DNA of 64,000 nt, taken from NCBI RefSeq assembly GCF_002929535.1, contig NZ_PJJO01000057.1:186001-250000 (forward strand), given 5' to 3'. The position numbers and the translations under genes are program-made. This stretch comes from Cryobacterium sp. Y11. GTDB lineage: Bacteria; Actinomycetota; Actinomycetes; Actinomycetales; Microbacteriaceae. The first letter of the stretch is position 1. Each line of letters opens with the position of its first letter. The notes below the pieces were generated by a model. The model saw only the letters and a list, made by a program, of their open reading frames with translations, was not told where the DNA came from and made no database searches. Below, piece by piece: positions 51,796 through 59,714 of the stretch.

Positions 51796-52260
51796 TCATG
51801 CCCGTCGGTCAAGCAGCGGCGTCAGCCGATAGGGGATGACCTCGCCCATCGCGAGCGACGTCTCGGTACGTTCCACACCGTCACAGGCGAGGATCGTGCC
51901 GTCGATGCGAAACAGATCCGCGGCATCCGTGCAGACCACCCGCACCAGCAGATCGGCCTGCCCGCTCATGCCGTGCGCCTGCACAATTTCGGGAATCTGC
52001 GCGAGGTCTAGAACGATCTGGGCGAGCCGTTTCTGCTGCACGTGTACCTCGATGAACGCGGTCAGCGGGTAGCCGAGCGCCGCCGGATTGATGCGACGAT
52101 CGAAGCCGAGAAAGGCGCCCGAATCGTCCAAGCGCTTCATTCGGGCCTGCACGGTGTTGCGCGACAATCCCAGGGTGTCGGCGAGCGCAACAAAGGTGCT
52201 GCGCGGGTCGGCGGAAAGCGCTTGAAGTAGCTTGGTGTCGGTCTTGTCAAGGCTATACAT
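51796..52260 (-). CDS. Lrp/AsnC family regulator of the 2-oxoacid dehydrogenase operon
   Basis: 154 residues. Helix-turn-helix at the N-terminus (DTKLLQALSADPRSTFVALADTLGLSRNTVQARMKRLDDSG), then the RAM/AsnC ligand domain (YPLTAFIEVHVQQKRLAQIVLDLAQIPEIVQAHGMSGQADLLVRVV). Divergent from the E1 alpha gene with 131 bp between starts, so it very likely senses an amino acid, probably branched-chain, and controls that operon. TAATAT lies 8 bases before its start. Confidence 0.9.
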   Translation of the reverse strand: MYSLDKTDTKLLQALSADPRSTFVALADTLGLSRNTVQARMKRLDDSGAFLGFDRRINPAALGYPLTAFIEVHVQQKRLAQIVLDLAQIPEIVQAHGMSGQADLLVRVVCTDAADLFRIDGTILACDGVERTETSLAMGEVIPYRLTPLLDRRA

Positions 52261-52391
52261 AATGCAAAATATTAACACGGTGCGACGAGTCTGAATAGAG
52301 CGTTCTGCTCACTAATTTCGACAGTGGTTGTGCTCCTTGTCGCCTCGACATAGGCTCACGTCAACTTTAGCAATGACGCTTGGAGCTAACC

Positions 52392-53480
52392 ATGATTGAT
52401 TTCTCCCCCCAACCCGTGCAGCTTCTCTCGCTTGACGGCGAGCGGATGCCCCACGGCGATTTCGATAAGTGGGTCGAAGATCTCGATGGGCCGGCCCTCC
52501 TCGCCCTGTACCGCGACATGGTCGTGGTGCGCCGCATCGATACCGAGGCGACCGCCCTGCAACGCCAGGGTGAACTCGGCCTTTGGCCGCCGTTGCTCGG
52601 TCAGGAAGCCGCCCAGATCGGTTCGGCCCGCGCCCTGCGCAGCGACGATTTCATCTTTCCGAGCTACCGCGAGAACGCGGTGGCCTACTGTCGCGGCGTG
52701 AACCTGACCGACATCGTCAAGGTCTGGCGGGGCAACGCCCAGTCCGGCTGGGACCCGTACACGGTCAACATGGCGACTCCGGCGATCATCATCGGCGCGC
52801 AGACCCTGCACGCCACCGGCTGGGCGCTCGGTGCCCAGCGCGACGAGGTGGATTCCGTTGCCTTCACCTATTTCGGCGACGGAGCCACGAGTCAGGGCGA
52901 CGTTAACGAGGCCATGGTCTTCGCGGCGAGCTTCCAGGCCCCGGTCGTGTTCTTCTGCCAGAACAACCAGTGGGCCATCTCCGAGCCGGTCGGGGTGCAG
53001 GCGCACCGCAATATCGCCGACCGGGCACCGGGCTTTGGCATTCCGAGTCTGCGCGTCGATGGCAACGACGTCATCGCGGTGATGGCGGCGACCCGCATGG
53101 CCCTCGACCGGGCCCGCACCGGCGATGGACCCACGTTTATCGAGGCCGTCACCTACCGAATGGGTCCGCACACCACAGCGGATGACCCCACCCGCTACCG
53201 CGATCCGGCCGAACTCGCCGAGTGGAAGACCCGCGACCCCCTGCTGCGGCTGCACCGGCTACTCACCTACCTCGGTGAAATCACCCCCGAGGTCGAAGCC
53301 GACACCCAGGCCAGAGCCGATGCCGCTGCCGCTGAGTTGCGGGTCGGCTGCATTGGCCTCCCAGACCCCGAGCCGCTCAGCGTTTTTGACCACGTTTATG
53401 CGACCCCGAACGCGACCCTCGAGCGCCAGCGCACCGACTACGCCGACTATCTGACGAGCTTCGGCAACGGAAAAGAGTGA
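52392..53480 (+). CDS. Branched-chain 2-oxoacid (or pyruvate) dehydrogenase E1 alpha
   Basis: 362 residues from ATG 52392 (GGAG 7-10 bases before). Thiamin diphosphate motif GDGATSQGDVNEAM..FCQNNQWAIS; phosphorylation-loop-like YRMGPHTTADDPTRYR; N-terminal LYRDMVVVRRIDTEATALQRQGELGLWPPLLGQEA. With E1 beta it decarboxylates branched-chain 2-oxoacids. Same gene set and order as M. tuberculosis Rv2497c-Rv2495c, called pdh there but acting as a branched-chain complex. Confidence 0.9.
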   Translation: MIDFSPQPVQLLSLDGERMPHGDFDKWVEDLDGPALLALYRDMVVVRRIDTEATALQRQGELGLWPPLLGQEAAQIGSARALRSDDFIFPSYRENAVAYCRGVNLTDIVKVWRGNAQSGWDPYTVNMATPAIIIGAQTLHATGWALGAQRDEVDSVAFTYFGDGATSQGDVNEAMVFAASFQAPVVFFCQNNQWAISEPVGVQAHRNIADRAPGFGIPSLRVDGNDVIAVMAATRMALDRARTGDGPTFIEAVTYRMGPHTTADDPTRYRDPAELAEWKTRDPLLRLHRLLTYLGEITPEVEADTQARADAAAAELRVGCIGLPDPEPLSVFDHVYATPNATLERQRTDYADYLTSFGNGKE

Positions 53481-54538
53481 TGACCATGACTACCCTGATG
53501 ACCCCCTCAACCATGGCGACGCTTCCCGGCCTGACAGCGCCGGCCCCCACCCCCCTGACCGAGACCAAAACCCTGACGCTGGGCAAGGCCATCAACGAGG
53601 GGCTTCGTCAGGCCATGCTCGACGACCCCAAGGTCGTACTGCTCGGCGAAGACATCGGAGCCCTCGGCGGTGTCTTTCGCGTCACGAGCGACCTGCTCGC
53701 CCAGTTCGGCGCTCGCCGCGTGATCGACACACCGCTGGCCGAATCCGGCATCATCGGCACCGCCGTGGGCCTGGCCTACCGCGGCTACCGCCCGGTCTGC
53801 GAAATTCAGTTCGACGGCTTCATCTTTCCCGGCTTCGACCAGATCGTCAGCCAGGTCGCTAAATTTCATTACCGCACCCAGGGCGCCGTGCGCATGCCGA
53901 TCACCGTTCGGGTGCCGTTCGGCGGCGGCATCGGCGCGGCCGAACACCACTCCGAATCGCCAGAGGCCTACTTCAGCCACACCTCTGGCCTGCGCGTGAT
54001 CGCCGTTTCCAATGCCCAGGATGCCTACAGCCTCATTCGGCAGGCCATCGCCAGCGACGACCCGGTGCTCTACTTCGAACCCAAGCGCCGATATCACGTC
54101 AAGGGCGAGGTCGTGCCAGAGCTGGGCGCTCCGATGGAGCAGGCCGTCATTGTGACTCCGGGAACGGATGTTACGCTCCTCACCTATGGCGCGCTCGTGT
54201 CGACCGCGAAGGATGCGGCGCTCGCCGCTTTCGATGAGGGCGTATCGATCGAAGTCATTGACCTGCGCTCACTGTCACCGGTGGATTATGCGGTGGTGGA
54301 GGCATCCGTTCGTAAAACCGGGCGCCTCGTTGTGACCCATGAGGCGGCCCGGTCGGGCGGGCTCGGCGGCGAGATTATCGCGACCGTCACCGAGCGCTGC
54401 TTCAGCTTTCTGGAATCTGCGCCGGTGCGGGTGACCGGCTTCGACGTGCCCTATCCGCCGGCCAAGCTCGAAAGTCACCACCTGCCCGATCTTGACCGCA
54501 TTCTCGACGGCGTCGACCGGGTCATGGGGCGACGATGA
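53480..54538 (+). CDS. Branched-chain 2-oxoacid (or pyruvate) dehydrogenase E1 beta
   Basis: 352 residues from ATG 53480, overlapping the E1 alpha stop (GTG 53477 and ATG 53486 also possible). Transketolase-type pyrimidine domain (LGEDIGALGGVFRVT, DTPLAESGIIGTAVGLAYRGYRPVCEIQFDGF, RVPFGGGIGAAEHHSESPEAYFSH) and C-terminal domain with RSLSPVDYAVVEASVRKTGRLVVTHEA. Partner of E1 alpha; the two form the alpha2beta2 E1. Confidence 0.92.
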   Translation: MTMTTLMTPSTMATLPGLTAPAPTPLTETKTLTLGKAINEGLRQAMLDDPKVVLLGEDIGALGGVFRVTSDLLAQFGARRVIDTPLAESGIIGTAVGLAYRGYRPVCEIQFDGFIFPGFDQIVSQVAKFHYRTQGAVRMPITVRVPFGGGIGAAEHHSESPEAYFSHTSGLRVIAVSNAQDAYSLIRQAIASDDPVLYFEPKRRYHVKGEVVPELGAPMEQAVIVTPGTDVTLLTYGALVSTAKDAALAAFDEGVSIEVIDLRSLSPVDYAVVEASVRKTGRLVVTHEAARSGGLGGEIIATVTERCFSFLESAPVRVTGFDVPYPPAKLESHHLPDLDRILDGVDRVMGRR

Positions 54539-55983
54539 TCAAGGTGTTCAAGCTGCCTGACCTCGGTGAGGGGCTCACCGAGAGTGAGATTGTGGCCTGG
54601 CTGGTCGCGCCGGGTGACGAGGTCACGCTCAACCAGCACATTGCCGACGTCGAAACGGCCAAGGCCGTGGTCGAGCTGCCGAGCCCGTTTGCCGGAGTGG
54701 TGAGCGTGCTGCACCAGCCGGCCGGTGTGGTCGTGCACGTCGGTGAACCAATTGTCAGCTTCGATATCGGCGGCGACGCCGACACCCTCGATGCCGGTGC
54801 AGATGCCGGTGCAGTGGATGCTGCGGCCCAGGCTCCAGCTCCAGCTCCGGTCCCGGCCGCCGCCTCGGTCCCGGCCGCAGCCACCGCGCCAGCAGAGAAG
54901 CGCGAGGCTAACCTGGTCGGCTACGGCCCCGCCGTCGAACGCGGCGGCCACCCCCAGCGCCGACTACGCCCCGGTGTAGGCCCGTTGGGCGCCGCCGAAT
55001 CGGCCGCTTCGACACAGACTGTCGTCGCTGGTGTCGACCAGGTGACGCCGGCCGCGGCATCCGCCGGACAGCCTGCCGCGGCATCCGTTGCGGAGCGCCC
55101 GCGCTCGACACCGCCGGTGCGCGCCCTGGCCCGCGACCTCGGTATCGACCTCAGGACCGTAACCGGAACGGGGCGTGACGGCCTGATCACGCGGGACGAC
55201 GTGAGCGCTCACCTGACCCAGTCCGTGCCGGCCACCGGTCTTCCCGCGACGGCGCCCGACCGATCCGGGCCCGAAGCGTTCGAGCGCGAGACTCGTTCGC
55301 CGATCAAGAGCCTGCGCAAACTCACGGCCAAGGCCATGGTGCAGAGCGCGTTCACGGCGCCGCACGTGACCGAGTTTCTCACCATCGACGTCACACCGAC
55401 CGTGGAACTGCTCGACTCGCTTCGCGCCGACCGGGCGTTTGCTGACGCCGGCATCGGAATCCTGGCCGTTGTAGCCAAGGCGCTCTGCCTGGCCGTTGGC
55501 CGCACCCCCGCGGTGAACACCCGCTGGGACGAACCCGCCGGCGAAATCGTGCAGTTCCACGACGTCAATCTCGGAATCGCTGCGGCGACCCCGCGTGGAC
55601 TACTGGTACCCAACATCGTCGACGCCGACCGGCTCGACTTGCGCGGCCTCGCCGCGGCGATCGCCGAACTCACCACGGCGGCCAGGGCCGGCACTACGGC
55701 GCCGGCCGCGCTGTCGGGCGGCACGGTCACCATCACAAACATCGGGGTGTTCGGCATCGACGCCGGCACACCCATATTGAACCCGGGGGAGGCGGCGATC
55801 CTGGCGATGGGCGCCATCCGTTTGCGGCCGTGGGAGTATCGCGGCACGGTCGCCCTGCGCAAGGTACTCACGCTCAGCCTGTCGTTCGATCACCGTCTGG
55901 TCGACGGTGAGCAGGGCTCGCGCTTTCTCGCCGACATCGGCACCATCCTCGCCGACCCAGCCCGTGTCCTCACCATGGTGTAG
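54535..55983 (+). CDS. Dihydrolipoamide acyltransferase (E2)
   Basis: 482 residues. One lipoyl domain with lipoyl Lys43 (DVETAKAVVELP), an Ala/Pro linker, an E3-binding domain near residue 195 (VRALARDLGIDLRTVTGTGRDGLITRDDV), and the CoA acyltransferase core with SFDHRLVDG (His453). Overlaps E1 beta by 4 bp. No E3 gene follows, so it uses a shared dihydrolipoamide dehydrogenase. Confidence 0.93.
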   Translation: MIKVFKLPDLGEGLTESEIVAWLVAPGDEVTLNQHIADVETAKAVVELPSPFAGVVSVLHQPAGVVVHVGEPIVSFDIGGDADTLDAGADAGAVDAAAQAPAPAPVPAAASVPAAATAPAEKREANLVGYGPAVERGGHPQRRLRPGVGPLGAAESAASTQTVVAGVDQVTPAAASAGQPAAASVAERPRSTPPVRALARDLGIDLRTVTGTGRDGLITRDDVSAHLTQSVPATGLPATAPDRSGPEAFERETRSPIKSLRKLTAKAMVQSAFTAPHVTEFLTIDVTPTVELLDSLRADRAFADAGIGILAVVAKALCLAVGRTPAVNTRWDEPAGEIVQFHDVNLGIAAATPRGLLVPNIVDADRLDLRGLAAAIAELTTAARAGTTAPAALSGGTVTITNIGVFGIDAGTPILNPGEAAILAMGAIRLRPWEYRGTVALRKVLTLSLSFDHRLVDGEQGSRFLADIGTILADPARVLTMV

Positions 55984-56016
55984 CGCCCGCCCGATCCGCC
56001 CTTACCCCCGCCCGCG

Positions 56017-56101
56017 GTGGCTAAATCAGGAAATCCGGCCAAAATTTGGCTCGACGTGCGATTCTCGGATGGTTAGCCGACGATTTTCCTGAATTGGCCA
56101 C
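56017..56101. repeat. Imperfect ~20-bp inverted repeat
   Basis: GTGGCTAAATCAGGAAATC (56017-56035) versus GATTTTCCTGAATTGGCCAC (56082-56101), with three mismatches and one extra T. Confidence 0.65.
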
Positions 56102-56165
56102 ACGGCGGACCGGCATTTCTGCCTTCATCTCCTGCACCAGTTGTTCATACCCACCTCGTGGCGCA

Positions 56166-56251
56166 TAACTCCTGCAATTTGTAACAGTGCCCGCAAAGTT
56201 CCGCGGAATTCCGGGGCTGGCAAATTTCGAACCGGCTGATTGCAGGAGTTA
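56166..56251. repeat. 86-bp element with perfect 13-bp terminal inverted repeats
   Basis: TAACTCCTGCAAT (56166-56178) and ATTGCAGGAGTTA (56239-56251). Internal CCGCGGAATTCCGG is itself palindromic. MITE-like in form, and its end resembles the AACTCC[CT]GC motif of the repeats at 2.77 kb. Confidence 0.7.
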
Positions 56252-56302
56252 GGCACCGGGTGGGCGGTTGACCGGGGTGGTGAGGCGTAGCAGAGTGGAC
56301 GC

Positions 56303-56965
56303 ATGGACGCTCATGGAGCACTTCTGGCCCCCTTCACGACAAAGAAACAGTTGACCGGCACCGCTTTCGTGCACCTAGACGGATGCCTGCATGCCAATTT
56401 TCGCACCCAGGACTTCGCTTCTGCCCTCGAACTGGTCAACCGGGTCGGTGAGGTGGCCGAGCAGATGAGCCACCACCCCGACGTGCGCCTCGGCTACGGC
56501 ACGGTCTGGTTCACCCTCACTTCGCACGACGCGGGGGGAGTGACCAGTCGCGACCTCGACCTCGCCGCTCGGGTGCAGCAAATCGCCGACACCCTGGGCG
56601 CCACGACGGGCGATCAACAGCCGACCCGATATGACATCGCGATCGATTGCACCGATGCGGATGCCGTGCGCCCATTTTGGCGGGTCGGGCTCGGCTATGC
56701 CGAGGTTGCCGGCGACGACGGGATCGAGCTGGTCGACCCCCGCGGCCTCGCCCCCAAGGTCTGGTTTCAGAATATGGAAATCGCCCGCACTGACCGCAAC
56801 CGCATCCACATCGACGTCTACGTGCCGAGCGACGATGCCGAAGACCGGGTCGCGGCCGTGCTCGAGGCCGGTGGCGTGGTGCTCGCCGACGAGCACGCAC
56901 CCGACTGGTGGGTGCTCGCCGACGTCGAGGGCAACGAGCTCTGCGTCTGCACCGCCGCGTTTTGA
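56303..56965 (+). CDS. Pterin-4a-carbinolamine dehydratase domain fused to a VOC domain
   Basis: 220 residues. Residues ~20-95: PCD domain with RTQDFASALELVNRVGEVAEQMSHHPDVRLGYGTVWFTLTSHDAGGVTSRDLDLA, keeping the HHP...THxxGGxT catalytic pattern. Residues ~105-220: VOC domain (DIAIDCTDADAVRPFWRVGLGYAE, ARTDRNRIHIDVYVP, DVEGNELCVCTA). PCD recycles pterin cofactors and the VOC half is of unknown ligand. The fusion is known in actinobacteria but its function is not established. The aromatic hydroxylase expected to use it is not in this window. Confidence 0.88.
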   Translation: MDAHGALLAPFTTKKQLTGTAFVHLDGCLHANFRTQDFASALELVNRVGEVAEQMSHHPDVRLGYGTVWFTLTSHDAGGVTSRDLDLAARVQQIADTLGATTGDQQPTRYDIAIDCTDADAVRPFWRVGLGYAEVAGDDGIELVDPRGLAPKVWFQNMEIARTDRNRIHIDVYVPSDDAEDRVAAVLEAGGVVLADEHAPDWWVLADVEGNELCVCTAAF

Positions 56966-57041
56966 TCGGTAGGGCACCCGATCATGAACCCTGGCCAACA
57001 GTTGATTGAACTGTCCTGCTCAATCGGATAATTATGATGCC

Positions 57042-57295
57042 ATGCACATCGTGACGACAACCGAAGCGAGTCGCTCCTGCGCTGCGCTTCGCTTCGCAGC
57101 GAGGCCGAGCGCGGTGAGACCGTGATCATCACTCGCGGCGGTCGTCGAATCGCGACCATCGGGCCGGCACTGTGAGTAACGGTGCCCAGTTCATCGTGCT
57201 GATGGCCTCAGGCGCAATTGATGAGGACTTTGCTGCCGAGGTGCGGGCGGCGCGATGCCGTCATGAGCGAGGAGCCACCGTGGCTCGACGATTGA
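57042..57295 (+). pseudogene. Phd-like antitoxin remnant with frameshifts
   Basis: Begins MHIVTTTEASRS, as in Phd antitoxins. A tandem 5-bp duplication (CTTCG CTTCG near 57086-57096) shifts the frame; the next frame reads EAERGETVIITRGGRRIATIGPA, correct for the family. Then the frame changes near 57172 (NGAQFIVLMASGAIDEDFAAEVRAAR) and again near 57252 (DAVMSEEPPWLDD, ending at 57295). At least three shifts in 250 bp: a clear remnant. Confidence 0.8.
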
Positions 57296-57390
57296 TCGTC
57301 GACACGGGCATTCTGGTCGCGGCGGAACGCGGAGGGGAGTACGTTCTCAAGCTGCCCTCAGAAGATGACGACCTGGTCACGATGCACTGG
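57280..57390 (+). pseudogene. VapC-like PIN toxin remnant
   Basis: GTG at 57280 opens MARRLIVDTGILVAAERG, a PIN-domain start with the first acidic metal residue, overlapping the antitoxin tail as in VapBC modules. After ~35 codons similarity ends and the frame runs into the antisense of the TetR gene, so most of the domain is deleted. Confidence 0.7.
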
Positions 57391-57993
57391 TCACCTCGGG
57401 CTGGCCGGGGTCAGCGCCGCAAGTGCCATCTCGGTCAGCAGTCGGCGCACGTCGGTAGGCAGCGTCACAACCGCGCTGTACGGTGTGGAGTTGATCAGCC
57501 CGAACGTTGCATGGGCGCGCAGGCGCAACTGTGCGGTTTCGACTGCAGGGTGCACCCGGTGCAACACGTCGACCCAGAGTTCCACGTATTCGCGCTGTAG
57601 TACCCGCACCCGGTGTCGGTCGGCCTCGGCGAGGCTGTCGAGGTCGCGGTCCTGCACGCGGATGACATCGGGGTTCGACAGTGCGAAGTCCACGTGAAAG
57701 CCGATGAGTGTGGTGAGCGCGCTGTCGGCATCCGCTGCCAGGGACATCACGTCTTGGCCGCCACGAAACAGGTCATCGCTGACACCAACCAGGAGCGCGG
57801 CGAGCACGGCCTGCTTTCCGCTGAAGTGGCGGTAGACGGCCGGCCCGCTCACTCCGACGGCAGCGCCGAGGTCTTCAATGGAGACGCCGTTGAATCCCGA
57901 CTGGGCGAAGAGCGTGGCAGCGGCGGTGAGTAGGGCCGAACGACGATCCGCCTTGGCCTGGCTGCGCGGCGTGGCTTCGGTCGGTGAGCTCAT
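57391..57993 (-). CDS. TetR-family regulator
   Basis: 200 residues. N-terminal helix-turn-helix (RSALLTAAATLFAQSGFNGVSIEDLGAAVGVSGPAVYRHFSGKQAVLAALL) and a ligand-binding helical body. Divergent from the carboxylase operon with two palindromes between, so it most likely represses that operon in response to an acyl-CoA. Resembles regulators (LiuR/AcnR-like group) of leucine or acyl-CoA degradation. Adjacent to the VapC remnant at its 3' end. Confidence 0.9.
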   Translation of the reverse strand: MSSPTEATPRSQAKADRRSALLTAAATLFAQSGFNGVSIEDLGAAVGVSGPAVYRHFSGKQAVLAALLVGVSDDLFRGGQDVMSLAADADSALTTLIGFHVDFALSNPDVIRVQDRDLDSLAEADRHRVRVLQREYVELWVDVLHRVHPAVETAQLRLRAHATFGLINSTPYSAVVTLPTDVRRLLTEMALAALTPASPR

Positions 57994-58016
57994 GCGAGCC
58001 TTTCAACTAGACATTT

Positions 58017-58037
58017 CAGTTAGTTCTGGCTAACCTG
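58017..58037. promoter_or_regulatory. TetR operator 1 (one mismatch)
   Basis: CAGTTAG (58017-58023) and CTAACCTG (58030-58037) flank TTCTGG; a near copy of operator 2. Confidence 0.65.
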
Positions 58038-58042
58038 AATTT

Positions 58043-58062
58043 CAGTTAGTAAACACTAACTG
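58043..58062. promoter_or_regulatory. TetR operator 2 (perfect)
   Basis: CAGTTAGT (58043-58050), AAAC, ACTAACTG (58055-58062): a perfect 8-bp-arm palindrome between the divergent TetR and carboxylase starts. Confidence 0.75.
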
Positions 58063-58100
58063 TAGTTGATGCCGGGCCCTCCGGCCTCACCAATGGGAAG

Positions 58101-59714
58101 ATGTCGATGGAGACACTCGTGAGTCAGCTCGACTCCTCTGCTCAGGCGTTCCAGACCAACGACCACGCTCAGCGGCAGCTCGTGGCCGACCTGAAGCAGC
58201 GCCTCGCCACGGCCGCTTTGGGTGGCCCGGAGAAGTCTCGTCAGCGCCACCTCGCCCGCGGCAAGCTGCTGCCGCGCGAGCGCATCGACCAGTTGCTCGA
58301 TGAGGGCAGCCCATTTCTTGAGATCGCGCCGCTCGCTGCGACTGGCCTGTACAACGACGACAGCCCCGGAGCTGGCCTCATCGCCGGCATCGGTCTCGTG
58401 CACGGCCGCTACGTACTGGTGATCTCCAACGACGCCACCGTCAAGGGCGGCACCTACTACCCGATGACGGTGAAAAAGCACCTGCGAGCCCAGGAAATCG
58501 CCCTCGAGAACCGGCTGCTGTGCGTCTATCTGGTCGACTCCGGTGGAGCGTTCCTGCCCCTGCAAGATGAGGTCTTCCCCGACCGCGACCACTTCGGCCG
58601 CATCTTCTACAACCAGGCACGGATGTCCGCGGCCAAGATTCCGCAGATCGCCGCGGTGCTCGGTTCGTGCACCGCCGGTGGCGCCTACGTGCCAGCGATG
58701 AGCGACGAGACCGTGATCGTGCGCGGTCAGGGCACCATTTTTCTCGGCGGCCCGCCGCTCGTGAAGGCAGCGATCGGCGAGATCGTCACCGCGGAGGAGC
58801 TCGGCGGCGGAGACCTGCACGCCCGCGTCTCCGGCGTCACCGACCACCTCGCCGACAACGACGAGCATGCCCTGCAAATCGTGCGCGACATCGTCTCGAC
58901 CCTGCCGCGCGCCCAGGCCCCGGCCTGGGATGTGATCCCCACCGTCGCCCCGGTCGCCGACGAGTGCGAACTCTACGGAGCTGTCCCAGTCGACGTGCAG
59001 GGCCAGTACGACGTGCACGAGGTGATCGCGCGCATCGTCGACCGAAGCGAATTCCACGAATTCAAGCGTGAGTATGCCACCACGCTCGTGACCGGATTCG
59101 CTCACATCCACGGCCATCCGGTGGGTATCGTCGCCAACAATGGCATCCTGTTCGCCGAGTCTGCGCAGAAGGGCGCGCATTTCATCGAGCTCTGCGACCA
59201 GCGGGGTATTCCGCTGATCTTCCTGCAGAACATCTCCGGGTTCATGGTGGGCAAGAACGCTGAGGCCGGCGGCATTGCCAAGCACGGCGCCAAAATGGTC
59301 ACCGCCGTCGCGACGTCCCGCGTGCCCAAACTCACCGTCGTCATCGGCGGCTCCTTCGGCGCCGGCAACTACTCCATGTGCGGCCGGGCGTACTCGCCGC
59401 GCTTCCTCTGGATGTGGCCCGGCAGCCGAATCTCCGTGATGGGCGGCCCGCAAGCATCGTCCGTGCTGGCGACCGTGAAACGCGAACAGATCGAGGGTGG
59501 CGGTGACGAGTGGTCGGCCGAGGCCGAGGCCGCGTTCAAGGAGCCGATCCTGGAAAAGTACGAGACCCAGGGCGGCCCGTACTACTCGACCGCCCGGCTC
59601 TGGGACGACGGCGTCATTGACCCCGCCGACACCCGCACGGTCCTGGGCCTCGCGCTGTCCGTCTGCGCCAGCGCGCCGCTTGGCGAGTCCGCCTTCGGCC
59701 TCTTTCGAATGTGA
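58101..59714 (+). CDS. accD1: Acyl-CoA carboxylase beta subunit (methylcrotonyl-CoA type)
   Basis: 537 residues, carboxyltransferase N- and C-domains: [58 protein letters not shown], and [16 protein letters not shown] with the oxyanion glycines. Order accD-accA-acyl-CoA dehydrogenase-MaoC-CitE equals M. tuberculosis Rv2502c-Rv2498c (accD1/accA1), shown to be a 3-methylcrotonyl-CoA carboxylase for leucine. ATGA overlap with the alpha subunit. Confidence 0.92.
   Translation: MSMETLVSQLDSSAQAFQTNDHAQRQLVADLKQRLATAALGGPEKSRQRHLARGKLLPRERIDQLLDEGSPFLEIAPLAATGLYNDDSPGAGLIAGIGLVHGRYVLVISNDATVKGGTYYPMTVKKHLRAQEIALENRLLCVYLVDSGGAFLPLQDEVFPDRDHFGRIFYNQARMSAAKIPQIAAVLGSCTAGGAYVPAMSDETVIVRGQGTIFLGGPPLVKAAIGEIVTAEELGGGDLHARVSGVTDHLADNDEHALQIVRDIVSTLPRAQAPAWDVIPTVAPVADECELYGAVPVDVQGQYDVHEVIARIVDRSEFHEFKREYATTLVTGFAHIHGHPVGIVANNGILFAESAQKGAHFIELCDQRGIPLIFLQNISGFMVGKNAEAGGIAKHGAKMVTAVATSRVPKLTVVIGGSFGAGNYSMCGRAYSPRFLWMWPGSRISVMGGPQASSVLATVKREQIEGGGDEWSAEAEAAFKEPILEKYETQGGPYYSTARLWDDGVIDPADTRTVLGLALSVCASAPLGESAFGLFRM

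Larger units (their letters stand above)
55984..56302. other. Intergenic region with two inverted-repeat elements
   Basis: About 320 bp without a gene between E2 and the PCD-VOC fusion; contains two hairpin-capable elements listed separately. Confidence 0.7.

Noticed and set aside
58056..59453. 465-codon open frame antisense to the carboxylase beta gene
   Set aside because: His/Asp/Val-rich shadow of a strongly coding plus strand with no domain features.
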